Assembly (NCBI GenBank): GCA_004376785.1
Contig: SOIY01000285.1
Span: forward strand, 1-25,379
DNA length: 25,379 bases
Reading direction: 5' to 3'
Source of the DNA: Candidatus Stahliibacteriota bacterium
GTDB taxonomy: Bacteria; Hydrothermota; Tepidihabitantia; SM23-42
In this document: positions 14,576-22,748 of the stretch, one piece after another
Layout: every line of letters begins with the position of its first letter
Position numbering within the stretch: the first letter of the stretch is position 1
Program-made: the position numbers and the translations under genes
The notes under the pieces: model-generated
What the model saw: only the letters and a program-made list of their open reading frames with translations
What the model was told of the DNA's origin: nothing
The model's database searches: none

Positions 14576-16759
14576 ATGATTAAACTAGAAATAGACAAGA
14601 AAGAGATAATGGCCAAGAAAGGTGAAACAGTCCTGGAGGTTGCGCAAAGACATGGTATCTATATACCCACGCTATGTTATCAAAAGGACCTTGTACCCTA
14701 TGGCGGTTGTCGGTTGTGTATTGTGGAAGTCAAGGGTTGGTCAATTCCTGTTGCCTCATGTACACTGCCGGTCGAAGATGGCATGGTGGTTAAGACTGAT
14801 ACACCACGACTAAAAAAGCTACGTAGATTTTCTTTGCAGTTAATCCTTTCAGAACATCCGCATGCCTGTTTGATATGCGATAAAGAAGAGGAGTGTGCTA
14901 AGTATCAAGAATGTATCGAGAAGTCCGCGGTAACCTTTGGATGTAAATTTTGTGCACGCAATGGTGATTGTGAATTACAGGAACTTGTGGAAAAACTTGG
15001 GATTAAAGAGATACCATTCGAATTCAGTTATCGGAATCTGGAAATCGAGAAATTCGATCCGTTCTTTGAACGTGATTACAATTTATGCATCCTTTGTGGA
15101 AGATGTGTGCGAATGTGTCAAGAGGTGAGGGGTGCTGGGATTTTGGATTTTCAGCACCGTGGTCCGGAAACACTTGTTGGCACTGCATATAATCTGTCCC
15201 ACCTTGAGATCGGGTGTCAATTCTGTGGCGCTTGTGTAGATGTGTGCCCTACTGGCGCATTGAGAGATAGGTATAGTAAATGGCTTGGTTTACCTGAACG
15301 ATATGTGAAAACAACGTGTGCGTTGTGTAATATTGGATGTTCAATCAAGATTAATGTCCGTGCTAACACCGTGGTGAGTTCAACGCCCGATAATAATCAA
15401 ATCTGCGTGAGAGGTCGTTTTGGGATTGCTCCATTGGTCCATCATCCAAAGCGTATTATATCGCCAATGTTAAGAAAAGGGGAGCGTCTTGTTGAAGTAG
15501 AATGGGAAGAGGCTTTTGATTTTGTTTGCACTAAACTCAATGAATATAGGGCGAAAACAGGCATCCTGTTCTCTCCTCAACTGACAATTGAGGCTATTAA
15601 TTCTGTTTATGGTCTTGCTGATCATTTACAGTGTGAGAAACTTGCTACAACGTCAGCATTGGAGACCAATCTTAAACCGTTAGATTTAAAAGGATTTAGA
15701 GGTGATTTGGTTTTTGTCATAGTAAATACTGACATGATTAGTGATTTTTCTCCTTTACTTTTGAAACTAAGATCACAGCAAAAGATAAAACCTGCTTTTA
15801 TAGTAATTGATGCAGTAGACAGTAAACTTACTCAAATAGTTGATCTTTGGCTCAGGCCAGAATTGGGTAAAGAAGTGGATGTTTTGAAACTTCTCTTTGC
15901 CCAGAAAAAAATGAAGAATACCACTGCGGTTTCTACACAGGATATTAAACTTGGTAAAGATTTATTAAAGAAGAAAAATATTTACTTACTCTATAATCCT
16001 TATAACATTAAAAACATTACCGTGCCTAAATATGTTAAAAAAATACCTTTGACAGCAAAAATAAATGCCTTGAAAATCATTGATATGGGTGTGGATTCTT
16101 CGACTATGGATTTATTGCAAGACAAAAATATCGACTGTTTATATTTACTCGGTACAGCGCCAAAACTGAACCGGAAATATAAAACTATTATTGTACAAGA
16201 TTGTTTTCCTCCTCAAGTTAGGTTCGATCTATTTCTGCCGACTGCTACATTTGCCGAGGTAAATGGTAGTGTTGTGAACATTGAGGGAAAAATAAAAAGA
16301 ATACGTAAGGCGATTGAACCTTTGGGCAAATCAAAGTCTGATGATTGGATAATCGCACAAATCAGTAAGCGGTTAAATCACAACACAAAAAATCGCAAAC
16401 CTAAGAAGAGAAAGACGATAATTTCTGCCATTGCCAAAAATAGAAAGGTAGGTGAAAAATATCCAATCCATTTAATTGTTCGAGAGAACAGTTATTCCTT
16501 CAGGGGTCATCGTCTCTCTGATTTAATGAAGGGCTTTGAGCGACTGCGTGGCGATGGTTATGTAAGGGTAAATAAGAGAACCGCAAAGAAATTAAGAGTC
16601 AAGGATGGCGCAGAAATCAAAATAATTGGTAGAACTTTGAATTTAGTAATGCCAGCTCGAATTACTGAAGATGTACCTGAAAATAGTGTTCTTGTCTATT
16701 ACCATCCATCAATGGGAGCAGTCAACAGTCAGCCAGTGAGAGTGGAGTGCGTACACTAA
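14576..16759 (+). CDS. nuoG: NuoG-like iron-sulfur subunit with a degenerate molybdopterin-oxidoreductase domain
   Basis: The 727 residues contain: a [2Fe-2S] ferredoxin domain (C34, C45, C48, C62); a His-Cys region with two CxxCx5C sets (C98/C101/C107 and C123/C126/C132); two [4Fe-4S] ferredoxin motifs (C171-C181 and C214-C224); and a molybdopterin-Fe4S4 domain (C248, C251, C255, C277). A shortened molybdopterin-like body and a C-terminal dinucleotide-binding-type barrel follow (from about 640). The Cys/Sec metal ligand expected in formate dehydrogenases is not recognisable (the region reads EKLATTSALETN). No H-cluster motifs are present. It is therefore best seen as an electron-wiring NuoG subunit, not a catalytic Mo/W enzyme. 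Its electron acceptor is unknown; NfnAB directly downstream is a candidate partner. Confidence 0.9.
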   Translation: MIKLEIDKKEIMAKKGETVLEVAQRHGIYIPTLCYQKDLVPYGGCRLCIVEVKGWSIPVASCTLPVEDGMVVKTDTPRLKKLRRFSLQLILSEHPHACLICDKEEECAKYQECIEKSAVTFGCKFCARNGDCELQELVEKLGIKEIPFEFSYRNLEIEKFDPFFERDYNLCILCGRCVRMCQEVRGAGILDFQHRGPETLVGTAYNLSHLEIGCQFCGACVDVCPTGALRDRYSKWLGLPERYVKTTCALCNIGCSIKINVRANTVVSSTPDNNQICVRGRFGIAPLVHHPKRIISPMLRKGERLVEVEWEEAFDFVCTKLNEYRAKTGILFSPQLTIEAINSVYGLADHLQCEKLATTSALETNLKPLDLKGFRGDLVFVIVNTDMISDFSPLLLKLRSQQKIKPAFIVIDAVDSKLTQIVDLWLRPELGKEVDVLKLLFAQKKMKNTTAVSTQDIKLGKDLLKKKNIYLLYNPYNIKNITVPKYVKKIPLTAKINALKIIDMGVDSSTMDLLQDKNIDCLYLLGTAPKLNRKYKTIIVQDCFPPQVRFDLFLPTATFAEVNGSVVNIEGKIKRIRKAIEPLGKSKSDDWIIAQISKRLNHNTKNRKPKKRKTIISAIAKNRKVGEKYPIHLIVRENSYSFRGHRLSDLMKGFERLRGDGYVRVNKRTAKKLRVKDGAEIKIIGRTLNLVMPARITEDVPENSVLVYYHPSMGAVNSQPVRVECVH

Positions 16760-16803
16760 AACAAGGATATCAGGTGATCAAATTATCAGGAAAGGTGGTA
16801 TAG

Positions 16804-17628
16804 ATGTATAGGGTTCTGAAGCGAGAGCTGATTGTTCCTAACATTCATTTGCTTGTTATAGAATCAGAGTTAATCCATAAGAACGCTCATGCAGGTGAAT
16901 TTGTTGTAGTACGTGCAGATGAAAGAGGTGAGCGTATTCCTTTGAACCTCGTAGATTGGGATAGGGGAAGTGTTAGTATGGTTTTTATGGCACTCGGAAC
17001 ATCGACGTACAAGCTTGCATCATTAAAGGTTGGTGATGAAATAGCAACCCTTGCTGGACCATTGGGAAAACCAACTGAGAAAGTCCAAGGGAAGAATATT
17101 GTTTGTATTGGCGGTTGTTATGGAATCGGTGCACTCTATCCAGCAATTCGTATGTTTAAAGAACATAAAAATCACATAACTACCATAATCGAAGCTCGTA
17201 GTAGATTGCTGCTATACTGGCAAGAAGAATTAAGAAAATACAGTGATGAGTTCTATGAGATTACCCGTGATGGTTCTGGAGGATTCAAAGGGCATGTGAA
17301 TGATTTTTTGATCAATTATATCAAGAAAAATAAAACTGATATGGTTTATGTTCAGGGATGTACCTATCTTACTTACTTAGTGAGTCAGACAACACGACCT
17401 TTTAATGTTAAGACAATTGTTGGATTGAATCCAATAATGGTTGATGCCACAGGCATGTGTGGTGTGTGTCGTGTAATCGTCGGCGGCGAAACCAAATTTG
17501 GATGTGTTGATGGCCCAGAATTCGATGGTCATCAGGTTGACTGGGATACCTTACTTGCAAGACGCCGGGTTTATCTTGATAAAGAAAGATATTCTTTAAG
17601 TTTTTACGAATGTGAGAAATATGGCTAA
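16804..17628 (+). CDS. nfnA: NfnA: NADH-dependent ferredoxin:NADP+ oxidoreductase, small (PyrK-like) subunit
   Basis: A 274-residue ferredoxin reductase-fold protein. An N-terminal FAD domain (PLNLVDWD, GPLGKP at 85-90) leads to a nucleotide domain (CIGGCYGIGALYP). A [2Fe-2S] site follows: MVDATGMCGVC with C219 and C222, then C234 in KFGCVDGPEFDGHQVDW. The Asp before the first Cys (D214) is the likely fourth ligand, as in characterised Nfn enzymes. With NfnB it couples NADH and ferredoxin to NADP(H) by flavin-based bifurcation; homologues are also annotated as sulfide dehydrogenase. It overlaps nfnB by 8 bp. Confidence 0.92.
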   Translation: MYRVLKRELIVPNIHLLVIESELIHKNAHAGEFVVVRADERGERIPLNLVDWDRGSVSMVFMALGTSTYKLASLKVGDEIATLAGPLGKPTEKVQGKNIVCIGGCYGIGALYPAIRMFKEHKNHITTIIEARSRLLLYWQEELRKYSDEFYEITRDGSGGFKGHVNDFLINYIKKNKTDMVYVQGCTYLTYLVSQTTRPFNVKTIVGLNPIMVDATGMCGVCRVIVGGETKFGCVDGPEFDGHQVDWDTLLARRRVYLDKERYSLSFYECEKYG

Positions 17629-19036
17629 GAAAATTATTCCTGAAAAGACCCCGATGCGGGAACAACCACCAAAAGAGCGTGCTAAGAACTATGATGAAGT
17701 TCCGTATGGCTATAGTGAAAAAGAAGCTATGCAGGAAGCCAGGCGGTGTCTGCAGTGCAAGAAACCAATCTGCATTAAAGGTTGCCCGGTTGAAATAGAT
17801 ATCCCTGGATTTATACGACTCATTGCAGAAGGTGATTTTCGAGGTGCCACAGAAAAATTGAAGGAGAAGAATGTATTGCCTGCAGTATGTGGCAGGGTAT
17901 GCCCTCAGGAAGATCAGTGTGAAAAAATTTGTGTTCTCGCCAAGAAATATGAACCTGTAGCGATTGGCAGATTAGAACGTTTTGCTGCTGACTGGGAAAG
18001 GGCTCATGGTGAGTCGTCGGTTCCTAAAATCCCTCGTTCAACTGGTAAAAAAGTTGCCATTATCGGTGCTGGCCCTGGCGGATTGACTGTAGCCGGAGAT
18101 CTGATTATGAAAGGGCATGCGGTCACGATATTTGAGGCATTGCACAAACCGGGTGGTGTTTTGGTTTATGGTATACCAGAATTCCGGTTGCCCAAAGCAA
18201 TTGTATACCGCGAGGTTGATTATTTGGTAAAGTGTGGCGTAGTATTAATAGTTGATTTTATCGTTGGAAAAACAGCAACGATTGACCAACTCCTCGAAGA
18301 TTTTGATGCTATTTATATTGGTACTGGTGCTGGTCTGCCCTGGTTTATGAATATCCCGGGCGAGAATCTTAATGGTGTCTATTCGGCGAACGAATATCTT
18401 ACCCGGTCAAATCTCATGAAGGCATATCTCTTTCCTGAATATGATACACCTATAGTGCGTGGCAAAAGGGTTGCAGTAATAGGCGGTGGTAATGTCGCGA
18501 TGGATTGTGCACGGACCGCGCTGCGTCTTGGCGCGGATGAGGTTCATAATGTATACCGTCGTTCACGTAAAGAGATGCCAGCACGAGAAGAAGAGATCCA
18601 TCATGCAGAGGAAGAAGGAATAATTTTTGATATTCTCACCCTGCCAGTAAAATACATTGGTGATGAAAGAAACTGGGTTAAAAAGATGGAATGTATAAAG
18701 ATGAGATTAGGTGAACCTGATGCTTCAGGGAGAAGGAGACCCGTGCCGATTGACGGTTCGAATTTCATAACACCGATAGACACTGTAGTATGTGCAATTG
18801 GCCAAAGCCCGAACCCTCTTATCCCTCAAACCACACCTGATTTGAAAATCGGCAAATGGGGGAATATTGAGGTTGACCCAAAGACTGGGAAGACTTCTAA
18901 AAAAGGATGTTGGGCTGGTGGCGATGTAGTACGCGGTGGTGCCACTGTAATTCTGGCAATGGGCGACGCCAGGGTTGCTGCTCGGTCAATAGATGAATAC
19001 TTGAAAACCGGCGTATGGCGAGCTGATGAGGGGTGA
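17621..19036 (+). CDS. nfnB: NfnB: GltD-like large subunit (bifurcating flavoprotein)
   Basis: The ATG at 17621 (MAKKIIPEKTPM) gives 471 residues and overlaps the nfnA stop. N-terminal [4Fe-4S] ligands are C43/46/51/55 and C90/94/100/104. A Rossmann FAD motif VAIIGAGPGGLT follows (from about 146), then KPGGVLVYGIPEFRLPK and a second nucleotide motif VAVIGGGNVAMDCART for NADPH, then YRRSRKEMPAREEE. The ending AGGDVVRGGATVILAMGDARVAA is typical of GltD/NfnB. Direct linkage to nfnA separates it from a true glutamate synthase small subunit. It is cytoplasmic. Confidence 0.94.
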   Translation: MAKKIIPEKTPMREQPPKERAKNYDEVPYGYSEKEAMQEARRCLQCKKPICIKGCPVEIDIPGFIRLIAEGDFRGATEKLKEKNVLPAVCGRVCPQEDQCEKICVLAKKYEPVAIGRLERFAADWERAHGESSVPKIPRSTGKKVAIIGAGPGGLTVAGDLIMKGHAVTIFEALHKPGGVLVYGIPEFRLPKAIVYREVDYLVKCGVVLIVDFIVGKTATIDQLLEDFDAIYIGTGAGLPWFMNIPGENLNGVYSANEYLTRSNLMKAYLFPEYDTPIVRGKRVAVIGGGNVAMDCARTALRLGADEVHNVYRRSRKEMPAREEEIHHAEEEGIIFDILTLPVKYIGDERNWVKKMECIKMRLGEPDASGRRRPVPIDGSNFITPIDTVVCAIGQSPNPLIPQTTPDLKIGKWGNIEVDPKTGKTSKKGCWAGGDVVRGGATVILAMGDARVAARSIDEYLKTGVWRADEG

Positions 19037-19703
19037 CAAGCTTGTTATACATAAAGGGCATATTAAGGCAGCAAAAAGCCTTTTAGACTTGCTCCTTCTA
19101 AAAATAATAAAAACCAAAAGCAAATTCATTATTACTATTGCAGGTGAATCAGGTAGTGGTAAGTCAGAAATCGCTGCGGTTCTTGTTGAATTACTTACTG
19201 AAAAAAGAAACATAAAAAGCCTTATTATTCAACAGGATGATTACTTTGTATATCCACCAAAGACAAATGCTAAGATGCGCAGGAAAGATATTAACCATGT
19301 TGGATTTTCTGAAGTTCGTCTTGAATTACTTGATCAGAATCTTAGCGATATCTTGAAGGAAAAAGAAGAAATAGAAAAACCATTGGTAATTTTTGATGAG
19401 GACTACATTACTAAAGAAATAATCAATCTTAAAGGAATCAAAACAATCATTGTTGAAGGAACCTATACAACTATGTTGAAAAATATTCATCAACATATTT
19501 TCATTGACCGGATCTATGTTGATACAAGAGATGCACGTAAGCAAAGGGCGAGAGAAGAACAGGATGAATTTCTTGAGAAGATACTTGAGATCGAACACAA
19601 AATTATATCATCACATAAACCCATGGCTGATTTTATTGTAATGTCTGAGTATGGAGTAGCCCCCGTAGGAAAACCCACGAAAAATGGCCAGACATTTTTT
19701 TAA
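19026..19703 (+). CDS. Small uridine-kinase-like P-loop kinase of unknown substrate
   Basis: A 225-residue P-loop protein with Walker A GESGSGKS (40-47), a QQDDYF motif (compare DDYF of uridine kinases) and VEGTYTT after beta strand 4. DTRDARKQRAREEQDEFL resembles the lid/arginine region. This is the uridine kinase/phosphoribulokinase superfamily. It starts 11 bp inside nfnB, so it belongs to the electron-transfer operon, an unexplained partnership. It differs from the ThrRS-linked kinase at 1-1484. It could phosphorylate a nucleoside, a sugar or a cofactor precursor; no choice is supported. Confidence 0.8.
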   Translation: MRGDKLVIHKGHIKAAKSLLDLLLLKIIKTKSKFIITIAGESGSGKSEIAAVLVELLTEKRNIKSLIIQQDDYFVYPPKTNAKMRRKDINHVGFSEVRLELLDQNLSDILKEKEEIEKPLVIFDEDYITKEIINLKGIKTIIVEGTYTTMLKNIHQHIFIDRIYVDTRDARKQRAREEQDEFLEKILEIEHKIISSHKPMADFIVMSEYGVAPVGKPTKNGQTFF

Positions 19704-19772
19704 GAAATAATTTATTCTACATTGTATTATCCGCGTCATGAAAGATCCGGCATTCCAACGGGGTAAAGAAGA

Positions 19773-21044
19773 ATGAAAGGAAAACCAGAACTCAAGATTA
19801 AAAATATTTGCATGCTGAGTACGCATGGATATTTTGATCCGGTTCCTCAATTGGGGAGGACAGATACAGGTGGACAGGTAGTTTATGTGCTACAGTTAGC
19901 CAAGGCACTATTCAAAAGTAAGATAAAAGTAGATATTTACACACGATGGTTTGATTTTGCAAAGAAGCAGATTGATTCTGTTCCGGATTATCCTGATGTA
20001 AGGATTATTCGGATACCAGCAGGACCCGAGAAATTCATCCGCAAAGAGGATATCTACGACATCTTACCAGAGTTTGCAGAGAATATGATAAAATTCATTA
20101 AAACAAATAATCTTTACTATGATCTGTTCCATGGTCATTACGTAGATGCCGGGATTGTAACACTCGATGTAGCAAAGGCATTTGGAAAACCAGCTTTCTT
20201 TACTGCTCATTCCATAGGGGCATGGAAACGTGAAAAGATGGGTGGAAATTCTGAAGAGATGGAGAAAAAATACAAATTTAAACACAGAACTGTAGAAGAA
20301 CTTCGAATTTTCAAAATAGTAAAGGCACAAACAGTAACGACCAAGCTCCAACAGGAAAAAATTGAGCAGTTATATGGATTTACAGCGGACAATATCGTTG
20401 TTATTTCTCCAGGTGTAGACATTCATAATTTTCAGCCGTTTAAACCAAATGAGAAAAAGATAAAAACAGATTTGCCTGAAAAATATATATTTTGTCTGAG
20501 CCGTATTGACACAAATAAGGGACACGACCTTTTGCTTAATGCTTTTGATATTGTAAGAAAGGAAATACCTGACATTCACCTTGTTATTGGTGGTGGTTCA
20601 CCTGAACCACAGCAAACAGAATTGGAGATTCTGGCTATGATGAAGAGGATTGTACATGAGAAAAACATGTACAAAAGAGTGCACATTATAGGGTATGTGC
20701 CAGATGATAAACTCGTTGTTTCTTACCAACAGGCAAAATTATTTGCCTTACCGTCCATTTTCGAGCCCTTTGGTATGACTGTATTAGAGGCTATGGCTTG
20801 CGGAATACCTGTCATTGCTTCTAAATTTGGCGGGATCAGAACCGTCATCTCCTCTGGAGAAAATGGTCTATTAATAGACCCATCTAATAATAGGGAATTT
20901 GCTGAGGCTATAATTAAACTGTTAAAAGATAAAAATCTAGCTTCTACACTGGGACGAGAAGAATGTAAAACCATTCATAAACATTTTAGCTGGGAAGCCA
21001 TTGCTGAGAAGCATATGTCATTTTATAAAGAATTTATGTATTAA
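19773..21044 (+). CDS. GT4 glycosyltransferase, sucrose-phosphate-synthase / mannosylfructose-phosphate-synthase type
   Basis: A 423-residue GT-B enzyme. The N-terminal GRTDTGGQVVYV (28-39) and HGHYVDAG are signatures of the sucrose synthase/SPS/mannosylfructose-phosphate synthase branch. The donor-binding half has CLSRIDTNKGHDLLLNAF (241-258) and the EX7E motif EPFGMTVLE with E331 and E339. It has no membrane segments or signal peptide. It probably transfers glucose or mannose from a nucleotide sugar to a sugar phosphate, giving a solute precursor, but the acceptor is inferred. No matching phosphatase of the SPP/HAD type is next to it. It follows the kinase by 69 bp with only a weak Shine-Dalgarno (GGGGTAAAGAAG). 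Confidence 0.85.
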   Translation: MKGKPELKIKNICMLSTHGYFDPVPQLGRTDTGGQVVYVLQLAKALFKSKIKVDIYTRWFDFAKKQIDSVPDYPDVRIIRIPAGPEKFIRKEDIYDILPEFAENMIKFIKTNNLYYDLFHGHYVDAGIVTLDVAKAFGKPAFFTAHSIGAWKREKMGGNSEEMEKKYKFKHRTVEELRIFKIVKAQTVTTKLQQEKIEQLYGFTADNIVVISPGVDIHNFQPFKPNEKKIKTDLPEKYIFCLSRIDTNKGHDLLLNAFDIVRKEIPDIHLVIGGGSPEPQQTELEILAMMKRIVHEKNMYKRVHIIGYVPDDKLVVSYQQAKLFALPSIFEPFGMTVLEAMACGIPVIASKFGGIRTVISSGENGLLIDPSNNREFAEAIIKLLKDKNLASTLGREECKTIHKHFSWEAIAEKHMSFYKEFMY

Positions 21045-21057
21045 TTGAATAGTAGAA

Positions 21058-21256
21058 ACACACCATGATGTGTCCCTGTTATAATCGATATTTTATCATA
21101 TCAGAATTGCGATATTATTGAAATTCTGACCGCCCCTTGCCCGTTGGGTCAAGAAGCGGGACCAGATAGGCATATAGGCAAGAACGACCCAGCCCTTTTG
21201 TAAAAAGGGCTGCCCGGAGGGAGATAGTGCACGAGCGGAGCGAGTGCCTATCTGGT
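21058..21256. repeat. Cluster of hairpins between convergent genes
   Basis: Successive inverted repeats are: ACACA/TGTGT (21058-21073); TCAGAATT/AATTCTGA (21101-21108, 21122-21129); a GC-rich stem 21130-21159 (CCGC...GCGG and CTTGCCC/GGGTCAAG with one bulge); CAGCCCTTTT/AAAAGGGCTG (21190-21199, 21203-21212); and a 12-bp long-range pair ACCAGATAGGCA (21161-21172) with TGCCTATCTGGT (21245-21256). The last arm can instead pair locally as AGATAG-T-GCAC (21222-21232) with GTGCCTATCT (21244-21253). The right arm covers the acylphosphatase stop codon. It could be a two-way terminator, a structured RNA or a repeat element. No T-tract marks a classic terminator. Confidence 0.6.
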
Positions 21257-21526
21257 TTCAAAGTTCGGAAACTCGCCAGTAGTATTTTCCCAGTTAATCT
21301 CGACATTATCAACTGCGGCACCGGATGGTCCTTTATGACACCACTCAATAAGTTCTTGAATCTTATCTTTTGGACCATCAGCAATGACCTCAACGCCGCC
21401 ATCATGAAGATTCCTTACCCAGCCTGTTAAGCCTAAACCCTGTGCAGTTTCCTGTGTATATGCTCTGAAACAGACCCCCTGAACAATCCCCGAAATATAC
21501 AAGTGTGCCCTTACAATCTTCTTCAT
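21248..21526 (-). CDS. acyP: Acylphosphatase
   Basis: A 92-residue protein from the ATG at 21526, which overlaps the GH130 stop as ATGA; a TTG nine bases earlier is open but less likely. Family motifs are ISGIVQGVCFRAYTQ with catalytic Arg21, and GWVRNLHDGGVEVIADG with catalytic Asn39. The usual VQGVGFR glycine is Cys19. It hydrolyses acyl phosphates such as acetyl phosphate or 1,3-bisphosphoglycerate in the cytoplasm. It is last in the 25180-21248 operon; its link to that pathway is unclear. Confidence 0.93.
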   Translation of the reverse strand: MKKIVRAHLYISGIVQGVCFRAYTQETAQGLGLTGWVRNLHDGGVEVIADGPKDKIQELIEWCHKGPSGAAVDNVEINWENTTGEFPNFETR

Positions 21527-22692
21527 CTTTTGCAATATTTAAGGAGATAATCAACCAAATTGTTTAGGCTACAGCTTAACAGTGTAATATATTTATCCCC
21601 TGCTCCGCAATAGCTAAGTAGTTTATCATGTGATACAATTGCACCGACCGGGAAGATAACATTGGGAACATCTACAGGAAATTTTTTATTCCCCATTAAT
21701 TCATAAGGTAATGATGGGATATATATTGGATTCTGAGTTCGGGCAATGACCTTTTTAGGATTTTCCAGATCAAGTAAAGCAGCACAGATTGAATAACCCC
21801 GCTTAATCTTTTTCTTTAATCCATATTCGCGGGCAATATTAATATCTATCTCGCCAACTGCATGGTATAGAAATAACAGACCTCTCTTTGTCTTAATCAA
21901 CTGGGTAGATGGACCAATCTTCTCCTTTTCATGCATGAATTTCCCGGATGAGAAAAGTAAAGTTTTATTTCGCTCTTTGTACAGTCTTTGCCAGTATCTT
22001 TTATGTTTTTCAGGATTTAATAATTGCTCAATCCCGGCATCAAGTGTGGCGAGATGGATATTGGGGTGAAACCTTAAAAGAAGATATACTTTCCTGTTAA
22101 TAAAAAAGGGAATAACATTTCGACTATCAAAGCAATCAATGATCCCATGATATCTAATGTTTAAAAAATCATTTGTTGTGTATATGGCGATCCTATCTGC
22201 ATTTCCTCCCTTGAACGGCGGCTTTATCTTACCGCATCCAATTAAAATATATTTTTGGTTAAGCTTCACGATCCTTATATCTTCAATACCATGGACAAAG
22301 TCAGTGTGGTCAGTGCCATCACCGCGGATAACTGCATTTTTTAATCTTTTGAATTTAATGCCATCACTGCTTAGGAGAGGCCAAATTTCAGAGGTATAAT
22401 TTTCAAGAAAATATCTTTTAATGCCCAATTTTTGGTCAAAATACATGCCTTTTTTATAACCTTTATGAATGCGGGGAAGAAGTATTACTTTATCTTTATA
22501 GACCTCTGCACCAGGATTAAATACTGCACCAATTTTTAATCTCTTATTTTCATACCAGGTAAGACCAATATCTTTTGGTTTAACCACCGGATTATTTTCA
22601 TAACAGGACAGTTTGAAGATTATCTTATTTGACTTGGTTCTTATGAGATCGCCATTACCCAGCTTCTTAAATTCACTATTCAGGCTAATCAT
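21523..22692 (-). CDS. GH130-family mannoside phosphorylase/hydrolase-like protein
   Basis: A 389-residue five-bladed propeller protein of GH130 type. Motifs are AVFNPGAEVYKDKVILLPR (56-74), GIEDIRIVKL (135-144, the EDPR position with Ile for Pro), IGPSTQLIKTKRGLLFLYHAVG (259-280), GYSICAALLDLENPKKVIART, and NVIFPVGA...LLSYCGAGDKYITL. Characterised members phosphorolyse or hydrolyse beta-1,2- or beta-1,4-mannosides. There is no signal peptide, so it is cytoplasmic. It lies between two solute/glycosyl genes and acylphosphatase, suggesting mannoside turnover. The choice between phosphorylase and hydrolase needs a structural alignment. Confidence 0.85.
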   Translation of the reverse strand: MISLNSEFKKLGNGDLIRTKSNKIIFKLSCYENNPVVKPKDIGLTWYENKRLKIGAVFNPGAEVYKDKVILLPRIHKGYKKGMYFDQKLGIKRYFLENYTSEIWPLLSSDGIKFKRLKNAVIRGDGTDHTDFVHGIEDIRIVKLNQKYILIGCGKIKPPFKGGNADRIAIYTTNDFLNIRYHGIIDCFDSRNVIPFFINRKVYLLLRFHPNIHLATLDAGIEQLLNPEKHKRYWQRLYKERNKTLLFSSGKFMHEKEKIGPSTQLIKTKRGLLFLYHAVGEIDINIAREYGLKKKIKRGYSICAALLDLENPKKVIARTQNPIYIPSLPYELMGNKKFPVDVPNVIFPVGAIVSHDKLLSYCGAGDKYITLLSCSLNNLVDYLLKYCKR

Positions 22693-22748
22693 TCTTTAAT
22701 AATCGATTAGATGATTTAATAAATTCCATCTTGATAATATTGCAATAT

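Noticed and set aside
14576..16759. [FeFe]-hydrogenase or Mo/W formate dehydrogenase
   Set aside because: The N-terminal clusters resemble both, but the H-cluster motifs and the Cys/Sec metal ligand could not be found; a NuoG-like electron-transfer subunit fits better.
17621..19036. Glutamate synthase small subunit (GltD)
   Set aside because: The fold is the same, but the directly overlapping nfnA and absence of gltB support NfnB.
21190..21212. Classic Rho-independent terminator
   Set aside because: The stem is strong, but no T-run follows on either strand; it is kept only as part of the hairpin cluster.
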